Shown here piece after piece: positions 34,709-47,010 of a stretch of 64,000 nucleotides of DNA. Origin of the DNA: Polytrichum commune (Eukaryota > Streptophyta > Polytrichopsida > Polytrichales > Polytrichaceae); NCBI GenBank assembly GCA_950295325.1, contig OX485804.1, positions 69,166,033 through 69,230,032 on the forward strand, read 5' to 3'. Positions within the stretch are counted from its first letter, which is position 1. Every line of letters starts with the position of its first letter. The notes under the pieces are model-generated. The model saw nothing but the letters and a program-made list of their open reading frames with translations. It was not told where the DNA came from and searched no databases. Position numbers and translations under genes: made by a program.

Positions 34709-35118
34709 CACGGGGAGGTCACTTCATTGTCAAGTTCACACCACGTGCGGACAAAGTTTGCTACCCCTATATTACATGCCATATATAATTTTAAAATTTA
34801 TGATATTTTTTCTACATATACATAACCATTGATAGTATCTTTTTTATATTTTTTTGAAATTTTTAGTCATTTAAAAAAAAAATAGTAATTTTTTTAGTTC
34901 AATTCTGTGTCATTCTAGTTAGAAATGGTATGTTTTATGGAAAAAAAAAATCATCAAATTTAGTTACCACTTTTAACTATGTCATAGGTACTGTGTATAT
35001 CTACTCATGAAAAAAAATTGATAAAATTTTGACCCATTTTGGTGGTGCAACTTACCAAAAGAAGATTTTTTTTGGTCGCACGTGGTGTTCAACTTGACAA
35101 TGGAGTGATCTACCCGTG
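34709..35118. mobile_element. hAT-type MITE, copy 1 (8-bp TSD CCATAATG)
   Basis: A 410-bp element has roughly 40-bp inverted ends starting CACGGGGAGGTCACTTCATT and a very AT-rich body. It is flanked by perfect CCATAATG at 34701-34708 and 35119-35126. An 8-bp duplication with CA...TG ends fits hAT. A second copy lies reversed at 41272-41685. Confidence 0.92.
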
Positions 35119-35196
35119 CCATAATGTAACACATGCAAAGACTTTTGCAAATGTAATAGATTTAAGATTTTGAATCAATACGTCATTGTAACTAAC

Positions 35197-35425
35197 ATTT
35201 AAGTATATTTGGACAAACCACTTGCTAAAAAATAATAAGGAGTGTGCATTTGTTGGGACCAAACATCAATGACGACGACAACAACAACAATAACAACCAC
35301 AACTTTGAATGTTTGTATTTCATGTATGTCAACCACCATATTTGTGTAGTTTTGCGATCTACTATATGTCATATGGGCGGTTGGAATTGTCCAAAATTCG
35401 TGCATAAATCCAAATATACTTAAAT
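35197..35425. mobile_element. 229-bp MITE-like element, 17-bp perfect TIR
   Basis: The ends ATTTAAGTATATTTGGA and its exact reverse complement enclose an (ACA)n-rich centre. No target duplication is clear. Confidence 0.65.
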
Positions 35426-35559
35426 CTAGTTTTTTTCTAAGCTATTTTGAAATTCATTTGTGTTGACATTATTTGCCCGATTGTTGTTTATTTCATTTGG
35501 TGTCCAACATCCTTCAGTGTTGCATTGATGAGTTCACATTGTCCTTCCAAGTAGACTGT

Positions 35560-35870
35560 TTGCCTTCATGGATCAACCTTATGAGTCGACATGTCATCCC
35601 ACTTGGACTGGTCAATCGTAATTGACATACCTACATGGACAAGTTGACATGGCATGCCATGTGGGCAGGGCATGTCCACCAATTGACGTGTAGGGTTATG
35701 TGGACAAATTGACTCATTGTCTAGTTGGCATGGCATGCCATGTAGACTAATCATTGAGTCAACATGTATACCACTCAACAACCATGATAATCAGTCGATT
35801 TATCATTGACTAGTTGAACTCCATGTCAATCCGTGTATGGAGCCAACATGTCTCCATATCACATTATGGC
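35560..35870. repeat. Degenerate repeats with palindrome GGCATGCC
   Basis: The 16-base palindrome ACATGGCATGCCATGT at 35649 recurs as a near copy about 80 bp later (GGCATGGCATGCCATGT). GTTGACATG, ATTGACTC and similar phrases repeat around them. No function is known. Confidence 0.5.
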
Positions 35871-37664
35871 TGTAGATCTAACCATTGACCATTTGGGGCA
35901 ACAGGTCTAGTCGACCACTAAAAAGTAGAAAGCACTAACATTTATTTTTATTTTTTTACGAATCAACCATTATCGGCATCTTGTTGAATTGGATGGGACA
36001 ATCAACAACAAACTCGACCATCCCATCCACTTAGAGAACCATGAATGAACCATATACACGTTCAAGGACATGAATCATTACCTCCTAGTATGCCCAAATG
36101 TACATTGTCCAGCTCAATAAAAATTACACTTCACAACCTAACCATACAATATTTTTATGAGCATGGATTCAACTCAACCTAGATGTGTCCAATGCATAGT
36201 GTTTAGCACCTTCCACAAATGACCAAGACGTTATCAAGAAGTACATGATATATGTGTGAAAGCACAAGGCTCCTGGTAATGGTAGTCATTATGTGGTGTG
36301 GATGTTTTCATTCTCAAGAAATATTTTTAACTCACTGGTAGAAATATAATCATTTTAGAAATCACTCAAAATTTGCACATTGGTAGCTTATCTCGTTAAG
36401 AATAACCTCTCAAAATCTCACACCAAGAAGTTACTCTGAACATACACAATTCACTATAATTTGAGACCCAAATTCTATCACATTATATATAAGATGTAAA
36501 AGATAGAACTATTGCATTTCGTGCAACTTCTCACTCTCCCAATTCATTTGCTCATCCTGAAGCACCCTAAATACTAAGAAGCACTTGGAAACACCTTCAA
36601 AAATATACAAACTCACAAGTCAACCTTTTTCCCTTGATAGTCCTCACACTATATCTAATCTTTGACCCCACAATCAAGAACCTAATGAAATCCATACACC
36701 AAAACGCCACAAAATGCCTCATGTCACAAATCCTCAATAAAAAAAAGTTAGACCTATACCCTGCAGCTTAGTCAAACATGATTAAGATAAGGAAAATGGA
36801 CTCATGTTCACATCGACAAAGAAATTGACGCAATGTATAGGGAGTACTGAGGTTTAGTTACAAGCTAGCCAAAAAAATGGAGATTTTTCAATGAGTTCAC
36901 GATGGATGAGGTACCGATGTAAAATTGTCAAGGTCAGAAATCAGACGGTTCAAGAGAGAACAATATGGCTGGTTGAGGATATTTGGGATATTTGCTAAGC
37001 CAATTTTTTAATTTTAGGCAAGTAGCCGAAGGGACTAGGGATAGGGCAAAAAAATTTACTAGGGTAATATTAGAGTCATGACTCATAAGGTCCAAACTCA
37101 TGGAGGCTAATTTATGATTGGTTCAGTTGTCCCTGGGCCGATTAAGGTTTTGAGGCTCTAAGCAGCTAAGGACCCTCTCTCACGAGTATAAGAAGATTTT
37201 GAGTCCTTTGGCAAAGTACCTCACTCCTTCATTGGAGTCATGCTCTCTACCCCACTCTTCCGCTTCTGTTGGGGCCCACTAGTTTTAGTTTGATTTGGTT
37301 TTGATTTTAGTTTCGAGGCATCTCCCTGCACCAACATTGTTTCCTTCCTCAGAATTGGTAGTTGGAGTTGGTAATCACAAACTCCACAACACCACAACAC
37401 CTGCATCGTTTGCACCGCAACACCGCAAACCCCACACCTGGAAAATTCATGTCCATGTTGCTCTTACAACTATTGGCATTGCTAGCATCACAAAGTGAAC
37501 TCTGAACTTGAATAATACTCCGAGGATAGGAGGTAAGTTGATGCATCTTCCCAAAACCAAATCTTGTGTGTGGAAAGGGGTAGATACTTTTATACATTTC
37601 TGTAAAGTATTGAAGTGCCATGAGGTTGCCAATAGTTGACAAATCAATCGATAGTGTATCCATT
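35871..37664. other. Unassigned spacer, 1.8 kb
   Basis: No bounded element or gene is recognised. Open frames near 37220-37690 on both strands lack motifs. Confidence 0.45.
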
Positions 37665-38540
37665 GATTTCTCCTCATCTTACAATGCAAAACTATTGTTT
37701 CTTGATTGTATAATGTCCTTAGCGAGTCTAGTGATTAAACCAAACCATTATTATTCTTCTCCGCCCAGTTTCATTGCACATCACATTTCTCATTAGAACG
37801 ATGATCCCTCAGAGACTTTCATTTCTTTTTCCAATTGAGGTGAGGATTTTTTTTTTAAAATCATATTTTTATATTTATATTTATATTTTCCTGGTTATTT
37901 TTAACAAAATTGGCTTTGTTTGGCCTCAAAATTCACTTGCAGTTCTCAATTGTGATGGTCTTGTAAGTAATAATTATTTTTCCAATATGTTCTTAAAATT
38001 CGTAGTGACTCATTTTAACTTTTATTCTGAATTGTTGCCCCTTCCCTAGATCATGTTTTGCACTATTATTCTAAGTGTCCTTGGCTTGCGTGATTTGGTG
38101 CCACTTTCATTTCTCCTCGTCTTAAGTACTGGATCAACTTCTATTGTTTCTTGATTGCGTAATGTCCCTAGCAAATCTAATGATTGAACCAAACCATGAT
38201 TATTCCTCTTCGCCCGGTTTCATCACTGATCAAGCTTCTCACCAGACAATTGGTCCCTGTAGAGGTTTTCATTTCTTTTTCTGTTTGAGGTGGGGATTTT
38301 TTCTTTTTCTTTTTCACCTGGCTAATTCTAAAAAAAATTGGCTTTGTTTGGCCTCAAAATTCACTTGCAGCTCTCAATTGTGATGGTCTTGTAAGTTATA
38401 ATTATTTTTCCAACATGTTCTTAAAATTCTCGGTGACTTATTTTAATTTCTATTTTGAATTGGTGTTTTTTTCCTAGATCATATTTTGCACTAATATTGT
38501 AAAAGTCGTTGGCTTGCGTAATCCAGTGCCACTTCCAAAT
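37665..38540. repeat. Two-copy tandem duplication (~430-450 bp) with splice-like signals
   Basis: CTATTGTTTCTTGATTG begins at 37692 and 38141. Both copies continue with TGGCTTTGTTTGGCCTCAAA, ATTCACTTGCAG, a 20-base block, GTAAGTTATAATT-type sequence and CCTAGATCATRTTTTGCACT. The 20-base blocks at 37943-37962 and 38371-38390 are bounded by TTGCAG and GTAAGT, which match plant splice acceptor and donor consensus. This suggests duplicated exon-like units, but no protein is recognised. Confidence 0.75.
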
Positions 38541-39224
38541 TGTATGCAGCTGACACTTAGGAGGTCATCTCAAGACGGTGATGTTTTGGTAAAAATTTAT
38601 CATCTATTGCAAAACATTGCATAGCACATGCAATTTCACCTTATTGAGATTCTCATAGATTTCTTTGTTCATACCTCAATTCAATGTGTGTATTGCGGAG
38701 AATGATTGATTAGAAACTATGTTATTTCTCTGAACGTGAAGATATGATTGCATGTTTGACCCTTTGCGCTCTACCCTCTCTATGGTCATCTTTTGTCGTT
38801 CATTGTTTGCAAGCATTTATTCTTTGATTGTATTTCGAATACAAAGATGTTGGCTAGTTGGAGATTTTGAGTTTCGAGGAGAATGTTGATGAGGTTCACA
38901 ATCTCTTAACGTCATTATGATAAACTCTTGGTAGTTTAGCTTCCATACTAAACAATGAATGTATAACATGATGAAATTAAAACCTCTGCTAGATTCTTAC
39001 AGTTGTTGTCATTGTTATTGATAGGTTGGGCTTGGGGTCAAGAAGCCAAAACGATAGAAATCGCTAAGGGACCATTTCTTTGCCAATTCTTGAAATATTG
39101 ATAACATCAATTTAGAAACTTTTCCACCTGAGACATGTAGATTGGATGAATATCATGTCCATTTACTTCTCCCTTTTTAAGCCGATATTACACAAGGTAT
39201 ATTAAAAGATTAATGGTATAGTCA
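38541..39224. other. Unassigned spacer before the hAT remnant
   Basis: No gene is recognised. It could be the 5' untranslated part of the degraded transposon that follows. Confidence 0.4.
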
Positions 39225-41123
39225 ATTTGATTGGTTAGATTTTTCTATTGATTTGGAGAGAGTGTTTTACAAACTTTACAAATAGAAGGATGGACGTTTT
39301 ATCTGTGCCAAGGAGGGATCAATTTTTTTGAAAGTAAGCGCATTTGAAGATCATGGGTGTTCTTATGAACATAAGAGGCTTTCTTGGGCTTTGCAAAGTG
39401 ATGGTAGAATGATGAAAAAAACGATCAAGCAAGGACAGTATGCATATGATGAATCATTGACATCACTACTTTGTATAGCCTACTTTGCAGAAAAACAATC
39501 ATTGTCATATTTCAATTTTTTTTTGGTTCATTATTTGTTAGTGTAAAGGCTCCTATCATTGCATCTATGTACCACAATGAAAAAATATATATTGATTTAG
39601 TTATATGCATGTCTACTGTAATTAAAAACAAATTATATATAGAGTTCGAAACTCTCATTTCTATGGTATCATGATTGATAAAATAGGGTGTGCATGTGAC
39701 TATCTTCTTAGGTTTGTTAGAAATTGAAGGTAGGAAAAAAATGATGTTGTTATCTTTTATTGTTTAATAAACCATTTAAGAATTTGAGAATTTGATTTAT
39801 GGAAATTTATAGCGTTTGGCAGTGATGGTACTAGCACCATGGAAGGCTTTCATAGTAGAATAGCAACAAGATTGAGAAATTATAAGATAAACCCATTCAT
39901 TTTATCTTGTCATTGTATTGATAATAGGATTAATTTAGCCACAATTGATGCACCTAAGGCGCTAGATTGCAAGATAATATCTAGTGAGGTTGACACACTT
40001 TTGAATATAATTTTTTTTAACATATTGAATATGTGTAAATATGCGCTTACAGCCTTGTAAAAATAGCTCTTTGATGCTAAAAGCCTCATGTAATGCTATC
40101 ATAAGATACAATGGCTTAATAGATGACAAGCTGTAATTATTTCGTATGATTCATTAGAATCAATCTTATGTTTTTTTAGTGATGTAAAAGAAAATATTAA
40201 CATTGGTCAAATAAAGTTAGTATTTTCCAAATTAAAACAATTCCAACACATTTACATTTTTAATTTTTGTATGGATATCTTACATTCTTTGGCTTTGTTG
40301 TCAGATGTCTTTCAAAACAGATTTTTGGATGTTATAATTATTGGTAGCATTGTTTGGACAGAGTTAGCCCAAATCATAATATTGTTCATTGCTGAGCCAA
40401 CTGATTTGAATGTTGTTATATTCAATGAGGATATTGGCTATCATGTCATTCATGGGTATGTCCCTCTTGGGGGTCATCTTAGAATTTTTTTGAATGATCT
40501 TCATGTCAAAATGTATCATGATTTTAAGATGACCGGTTTAGACGAGGAGGAGACCTTGAGGAAGCACTTGCATTCTAATGTGCATTTGTAGAAGCTATTT
40601 GTGTAAGTTTGGATGCTAGGTTTGTGGGAAATTATCTCATTTCATATTTTAAAAACCTTAATCCTATTAACATGCCTTCAAAGTATATAGGACTCCAAAA
40701 TTGGGATGTGACTGCATTGGAGAAGTTACTAGCTTATTATGGGCATCATTGTTCATAAGAAGGCTTAGAATTCTCTTTCCTTGTGAATATGATAGCTTGT
40801 AAGCATGAGTTTTAAGCCTTCAAATTGGAGGCCACTACCAAATGGTGGGATAAAACTTATAGAGATTTAGGGGGTATGATCACATGGAATCGTTTTTTAA
40901 AAACCCGGTATCCTAATTTTTTTGCCCTTGCTCATTTAGCTAGAGTATAATATATATCAACAACCACTTGTGAGAAAACATTCAATGTCTAAAATTTAAT
41001 CAAAACGCGAGTGAAAAATAGGCTTGGAAGCAAAAATTTGGAAGCTATGTTTAGAGTTCTTTTGGAGGGGCTAGATGAGAACTTTGATAACATCATTAAA
41101 AAAAATTCTCTTGTGAAACAATA
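39225..41123 (+). pseudogene. Degenerate hAT-superfamily transposase (ZNF862-like)
   Basis: Translated pieces in several frames line up as one broken transposase. A zinc-finger-side segment (KVSAFEDHGCSYEHKRLSWA) starts near 39328. SVKAPIIASMYHNEK follows near 39540. A FGSDGTSTMEG-like catalytic-core piece lies near 39820 and SCHCIDNRINLATIDAPKAL near 39915. HSLALLSDVFQN and NEDIGYHVIHGY lie at 40271-40591. The C-terminal dimerisation region, resembling YPNFFALAHLARV...STTTCEKTF and then NRLGSKNLEAM, runs about 40900-41123. Frames shift at about 39540, between about 39675 and 39830, and at 40590, with several stops, including one inside the dimerisation region near 40948. It is not functional. 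hAT-family identity rests on the dimerisation motif order. Confidence 0.8.
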
Positions 41124-41271
41124 GAGCTAAATACCAGTTCATATATGTTGACCCTTCACATTATATGTCTCCTGCAAGTGACGCTTATTGTTCAGTAACT
41201 TTAGTTATGTTTTCTAGTTCTGAGGATGTTGATTAGTTTGAGGGTTGTATATATTGTTGTGCTAACCAACC

Positions 41272-41685
41272 CACGGGGAGGTCACTCCATTGTCAAGTTG
41301 AAAACCACATGCGAACAAAAAGAATCTACTTTTTCTAAGTTGCATCAACAAAATGGGTCAAAATTTTATCAAAAAAAAATTATGAGTACATATACATGGT
41401 ATCTATTACATAGTAAAAATTGATAACCAAATTTGATAATTTGTTTTTTCTAGAAAACATACCGTTTCTAACTAGAATGATGCAGAATTGAACTAAAAAA
41501 ATTACTAGAAAAAATGGAGATGACTAAAAATTTCAAAAAAATATACAAAAGATATTATCAATGGATATGTATATATAGAAGAAAAAAAATCATAATTTTT
41601 AAAATTATCTATGGCATATAATATAGGGGTAGCAAACTTTGTTTGCACGTGGTTTTCAACTTGACAATGGAGTGACCTCCCCGTG
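41272..41685. mobile_element. hAT-type MITE, copy 2, reversed (8-bp TSD AACCAACC)
   Basis: A 414-bp element has ends CACGGGGAGGTCACTCCATT in inverted arrangement and perfect AACCAACC duplications at 41264-41271 and 41686-41693. It is close to copy 1 (34709-35118) by eye when reverse-complemented. It lies 148 bp past the hAT transposase remnant, but nothing shows that the two belong together. Confidence 0.92.
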
Positions 41686-41693
41686 AACCAACC

Positions 41694-42143
41694 TCTAAAA
41701 AACGTATGTACTCTCTTTGGATCGATACATTTTTCAAAGGCTACATCTTTAGCCCAAGATGATAGGGGTTTAGCAAGGTTCAATTCCTTCCAGGGATACT
41801 TGGAATTTCTTTCAACACAAAGTCACCCCCTTAAAAGCATAACACCAATTTTCATTTCTAAATTTTCATTTTAATTTTAAAAAATGACTTACTATACATA
41901 ACTTCGGAAACATCCCAAAGTAAAATTTAGAAACTAGGAAAATTATTGAATGCTAAAGGTAAATCTCATAATTTAACCAAGAAAAAAAAACTAGCTTTAG
42001 GTAGCTTCCGAGTTAAAAGACAAAAATCCGAACCTCTTTAAAACAAAGGTCGGAAATGTACCGATTTTTGTATAGAACTTCCCAGACTGTGAGTTGGCGT
42101 TGCTTTTCTTTTCTTTTCATTTTTAATCTCCAAACACGTCTAG
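41694..42143. other. Unassigned spacer; copia target site
   Basis: No gene is recognised. The last five bases (42139-42143, TCTAG) are the left target duplication of the copia element. Confidence 0.5.
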
Positions 42144-42431
42144 TATTGGCACCATTAGTTAGTCACTTGTTGGTTTTGACATTGTAGAAGAACATAGAAG
42201 TTCATTCCTATCTGGAACCATATGGAAGATAGTTAGTTTGTAGAGTAGTCAGTTCATTTAGTAAGTAGGCATCTCTCTTACGGTACTTAGGGTCAATCAC
42301 TTTGCAAAATATGTTATTGTTGTCAGGACTCTTGTGTAAAATGTGATATTCCACAATAAAGAAAGTGAGTAGGAATTGAACCACATGAGATGTGCATGAT
42401 ATGTGAGTTTGTCTAGTTCTAGGTAACAATA
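42144..42431 (+). repeat. Copia 5' LTR
   Basis: It begins TATTGGCACCATTAG and ends CTAGGTAACAATA. It contains CACAATAAAG, a possible polyadenylation signal. The following GGTTATAGGCCC is a weak match to a methionine-tRNA primer-binding site. Confidence 0.95.
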
Positions 42432-42537
42432 GGTTATAGGCCCACGGTGTTTTGTTCTGCTGCACTTGTGTTACATGATAGACCCCAGAAAGCAAGAGCA
42501 TTGAATACTCCTTGAGTTACTGAGGTTGTGAATTGTC

Positions 42538-43471
42538 TTTGTTTCAATTCAACCAAGAGGTTAACTGATCGCTCATCATGTAAGATGTCAGTGAAATACG
42601 GGAGTCTCACACAATCGATAGGTACAACGGTTCCAATTTTTTATTATGGAAGATGCACATGCGCTTTATTTTTCAATCTCGCGACATGTACTCAATCATT
42701 AATGGTACACTCAAGAAATCTTCTCTTGCAGATCCCGCTGAGCAGATCTTATGGGAGAAAACGGATAAACAGGCCATTGTTGCCATTCTTGGCACTCTAG
42801 ATTCATATCATAAACAAGAGGTCATAAATTTCTCCACATCACATACTATGTGGACACAACTTCAGGCTTATCATGATCAACACTCCGAAGAGTGCATCAT
42901 TGGTCTTCAGGCAAAATACTACAGCTGCAAGCTCAATGAGGGAGAATCTATCGATGTGTTCATTAGTTCTCTGCAGCAGTTAGCCATGCAGTTAACCGAT
43001 CTTGGTCAAACAATCACCGAACAACAACTAATCAGCAAGATCATCTGCAGTCTGCCTTCTTCATTGAACCCGTTGCTATTTGCATGGGACAACGTTCCTC
43101 TCGGCAATCAAACCCTTCTCGGTCTCCAATCCAGACTTATCAAGTTCCACAATAAATTACGAGAACACACACAATAGCTAGAGGTGCCCAATGAAAAAAC
43201 CTTCTTCATCAAAGGCGCTCCCTCCGACACCTCCCGTTCTCACCCCTCTCCGATTGTAGAACAAAAGGAGCATGCTGAAAAGCTTGCCCGACATAAGAGG
43301 CATGCACGTTGTTACCAATGTGGCAAGTGTGGCCATTTTGGAAAAGACTGCCCTAACAACACTAATAGTTCTTCAGCCACTGATTCCCAAAACGCAAGCA
43401 CATTATACGTTCTTCTCGGCATCATCAACACATGCACTCACATAAAGGCAAAAGGAGTCATGCGCATGTGA
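42538..43471 (+). pseudogene. gag: Copia gag region with CCHC zinc knuckle
   Basis: A UBN2/Gag-like segment runs to 43177 (WEKTDKQAIVAILGTLDSY, LQAKYYSCKLNEGES and so on) and is followed by an in-frame TAG. The frame then continues from 43184 and contains the zinc knuckle CYQCGKCGHFGKDC (43310-43351), which fits CX2CX4HX4C. It packages the element RNA in functional relatives. After about 43470 the open frame moves to another phase. Confidence 0.85.
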
Positions 43472-44715
43472 CGGCCAGTTCCATCAAATCATCTGCATCT
43501 GAAGCCACTTCTGTCTCCAGTGTAGCGTATTGTGTTGCCCCCTCTTGTCAAGACCTTTCCTCCTCCAATGCAGATTCATTATGGTTTGCAGACTCCGGCG
43601 CCACTAAGCACATGACTGATAAACTTCGTTGGTTTACAAATTTTTAGTCGATTGATGAGCATTGCTAGACAATCACAGTTGCAGACAATCACCTTCAGAT
43701 TCTCTATGTCAAAGGAATCGATGACATTCATGTTCAGGCCACAATTAGTGGCATAGTCACTTCGTTTAAGCTCAAAAATGTTTTATACGTTCCTCAACTG
43801 CTGCGAAACCTTATCTCTACAGAAAGGCTCACTGAAAAGCGTGTTGCTATCGTTCATGTTCGTGACCAGTGCAAAATAATCACAGACGATTGCAATGGTC
43901 ATCTGTTGATGATTGGTTTCAAGCTCCGCGGTCTATAGCATCTTCACATCGTTGCTACCAAATGTCAGAGTGCAGTCAATCTCGTTAACACCTCTTCCTA
44001 ACCAGTTGCTACTCAGATACTTCAGAAGTGGCACTCACGCCTGGGATATGTGAATTTTCGCACTCTCCACCAAATGAATACTCAAGAATGCGTTGCAGGT
44101 TTACCGGAGTTTTCCAAGGCTGACTCACTTCTTTGTGATGGTTGCGCACATGGTAAACATCATTGTGGAGCTTTAACCGTGAATGTTGAGCGTAAGCGTG
44201 TCTGAAAGCCAAGTTTAATTTTCCATTGTGATATATCTAGACCTTTCCAAGTGATTTCCCATGGTGGACATTCTCATTTCATCACGTTTAAAGATGATCA
44301 TAGCAGCTTCCGTTTCATTTTTTTCATGACTGATCGCACCGAAGTTCTCTGCAAGTTTATGAGTCTATATAAATTGGCAAAGGAGACAGGTCATTCTATG
44401 ACTAAACTATGGACCGACAACGGGCGTGAGTTTTTGGCTAAAGATTTTCAAGATTACATCCATCACAAAAGCATTCGTCACGAGCTCCCTGCTCCCTATA
44501 CCCCCGAGCAGAACTCTGTTGTTGAACACGACAACAGATTCGTGGTTGAAAGTGCTCAAAGCATCCTATACCATCACTCCATGCCTCTTCAATTTTGGGG
44601 TGAGGCGATCAACACTGCCGTCTATATTCTTAATCGTGTGTCCAACTGCATGCTGCATGGGGATACTCTGTATACCAAATGGTATGGACATGAACATGAT
44701 CTGAGCTATTTTTGA
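43472..44715 (+). pseudogene. pol: Copia protease and integrase region, interrupted
   Basis: The aspartic protease motif DSGATKH starts at 43591. Integrase pieces follow: a zinc-binding H/C segment near 44030-44160 (WHSRLGY, LLCDGCAHGKHH), then the catalytic core with CDISRPF, WTDNGREF and PEQNSVVEHDNR. The Asp, Asp and Glu of the core can be placed, but the last motif departs from the usual GVAERKNR form. Stops occur at about 43645, 43666, 43936, 44000, 44203 and 44713 in this frame. Confidence 0.8.
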
Positions 44716-45437
44716 ATTTGTGGTAGTTTGTGCTATGCACATATACCCAAGTCTTTTCGACGTAGACTGGATAGCAAAGCCCGTAAGTGTATCTTCATGG
44801 GGTATTGTACAACATCTAAGGCTTATCGGCTATGGTGTCCTCATAAGAAGAAAATAATGGTCACGAGAGATGTTATTTTCGATGAAGAAACCTCATCTCA
44901 TTTCTCTCCACCGAGTTCAGCTTCATCCTTTTCTACTTTCCTTCCTAATTATTCTCTCATTTTTCCTATTGCCTCAGTAGCCTCTCAGTCCCCGCTCTCA
45001 ATCAACACTACCTCTGATAGAAGCTTTGAGAATGTTTCTTTTCCTTCTATTTCTGCCATTGTTTCTCCACCAAGGGCCTCACCGTCTTCCCCATCAGTGG
45101 GAGATCCTTCTCGAAATTCTTTAGGACAACCTTTGCCGTTTTCCTCCTCTGACACTTCTTGTCTGCCTGATTCTTTCTCTATTAGGAGTCATCTTTCTCT
45201 TTCATCACCCTCTTCTCCTTCTCTAGCATCTAATGATATTCAGCCCCTGTTACACACTTGAGTTGTCGAAGATCTTTACTGCAACACCGTCCTGGTGCAT
45301 TCATCTCTTCCTTCTTTAGCTTCAACATCATTTGTTGCCGCCACCAAGAAAGATCACAGTCCTAGGGTTTACCTTTTGAACCCTAGACATACAGTCAAGC
45401 CATCGAGTCTGAACACAGAATTGAGTGGCAACAAGCG
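44716..45437 (+). pseudogene. pol: Copia integrase C-terminus and linker
   Basis: KCIFMGYCTTSKAYRLW and VTRDVIFDEE are copia-typical. A Ser/Pro-rich linker follows and ends in a stop near 45259. A frameshift near 45400 leads into the reverse transcriptase. Confidence 0.75.
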
Positions 45438-46309
45438 ATGATGGAGGAAATCGAATCTCTCTTGAAGAATGAGACGTGGTCTTTCGAAACACTTCCCCCC
45501 GGCTGCACTACTGTGAAAAATAAGTGGGTATTTCGGATCAAAGTGAAATCCGATGTCACCATTGAATGTTTCAAAGCTCGGCTCGTTACTAAGGGTTTTA
45601 CTCAAACTCATGGGATGGACTACACCGAAACCTTCGCCCCCACTGCTCGGGCAGAGAGCATTCGCATTATTTTGTTCATTGTTGGTGCTGAAGGATTGTT
45701 TATGATCCGGTTTGATATTAAGATTGCTTATCTCAATTCCACAATTGAAGAGCTCAGTTTCATGGATCTTCCCATTGGTTTCGAAGACTATTTCTACAAC
45801 CATTTTCCAGGTTGCCGTGGTATAGTATGCCGTATCCTCAAAGGCCTCTACGGTCTCAAGCAATCTCCCCGCGGATGGAATAAGATTTTTTCTGACTTCT
45901 TAAAGGAGTATGCTCTCATCCAAAGCACGGTTGATCCGTGTATTTTTTACTCTACCCAAGCTCCTCGGCTCATTCTTGCGCTTTGGGTTGATGACGGCCT
46001 GGTAATGTGTAGAAATCAGTCTTTCCTTCGCAAAATGATTTCTCACTTGAAAACTAAGTTCGAAGTGACAGTGGGAGATGCTGATGTTTACGTTGGTATG
46101 CATATTACCAGGGATCTTCCTAATCATCATTTGTTTATGGATCAACAAGGTTTCACTGAAACCCTCCTTGTTAAGTATGGTTTTCATAATGTTAACATTG
46201 TTTCCACTCCCAGTGATCCTCATGTTCATCTCAGTTCCCCTCCTCCAGATGATTATGACTCAACGATCCCAATTTTCCTTATCAAGAAATCGTTGGATCT
46301 CTTCTCTAT
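45438..46309 (+). pseudogene. pol: Copia reverse transcriptase
   Basis: The conserved order is seen: KNKWVFRIK, KARLVTKGFTQ, DYTETFAPTAR, RFDIKIAYLN, KGLYGLKQSPRGW and the catalytic WVDDGLV (DD near 45988). MDQQGFTETLLVKYGF precedes the frameshift at about 46300, where the expected SLLYLA...RPDIA motif moves to another frame. Catalytic residues survive but the polyprotein is broken upstream and downstream. Confidence 0.9.
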
Positions 46310-46941
46310 TTGGCAATGCACTCACGGCCTGACATTGCGCAAGCAGTATCTATGGTGGCTCAGTATGCCACAAATTTTCGAGAAATCCACTGCACTACAG
46401 TCAAACAAATTCTTAAGTACCTTCGTGGTACCACTAACTATGCCATATGCCACTCTGCTATTTCCACAAGAAATCAAGTCCTACTTGTTTACACCGATAC
46501 AGATTATGCCGGTGATCTCAATGACCGTAAGAGTCACAGAGGTTCCATTCTCTTTCTTAATAATGGACATGTTTTATGGCTTAGTCGAAAGTAGCCATGC
46601 ACTGCTACTTCCACAACAGAGTCCGAATATGTTGTTGCTTCCCTAACCAACAAGGAAATTGTTTGGGCTCATCGACTTCTCACCAATATAGGTTTGCTCA
46701 ATCCAAGCCCACCCCCTTGTTTTCTCATAACCAATATGCGATAAAGCTAGTGCAGAATCCTGAATTCCACAAGAGGACTAAGCGTATTGATTTGTTTTAT
46801 CATCTTATTCGTGAATTTCAATCCTACGGAGAGATCAATCTCTTTTATGTAACAACTTGGCTTCAGCTTGTTGACATCCTAACGAAGGCTTTAACTTCGG
46901 ACATTTTTACAAAGCTCATAGATGCACTCAATCTCAACTAG
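46310..46941 (+). pseudogene. pol: Copia RNase H, broken
   Basis: RPDIAQAVSMVAQY, LKYLRGTTNYAI, YTDTDYAGDLNDRKSHRG and, after an in-frame TAG at 46592, STTESEYVVAS are copia RNase H motifs. A second shift near 46715 leads to HKRTKRIDLFYHLIREF and LVDILTKAL. Confidence 0.85.
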
Positions 46942-46998
46942 AAAGTTCCTTCGCAAGTGGGAGATTTAACCAGTTTATGCAATTGAACGTTCTCCGAT

Positions 46999-47010
46999 AA
47001 TGAGTGGGAG
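46999..47010 (+). other. Copia polypurine tract
   Basis: AATGAGTGGGAG lies immediately before the 3' LTR. A related AAGTGGGAGA lies slightly upstream. It would prime plus-strand DNA synthesis. Confidence 0.7.

Noticed and set aside
45369-45863. 164-codon antisense frame in the copia reverse transcriptase
   Set aside because: It is the antisense shadow of the conserved reverse transcriptase region.
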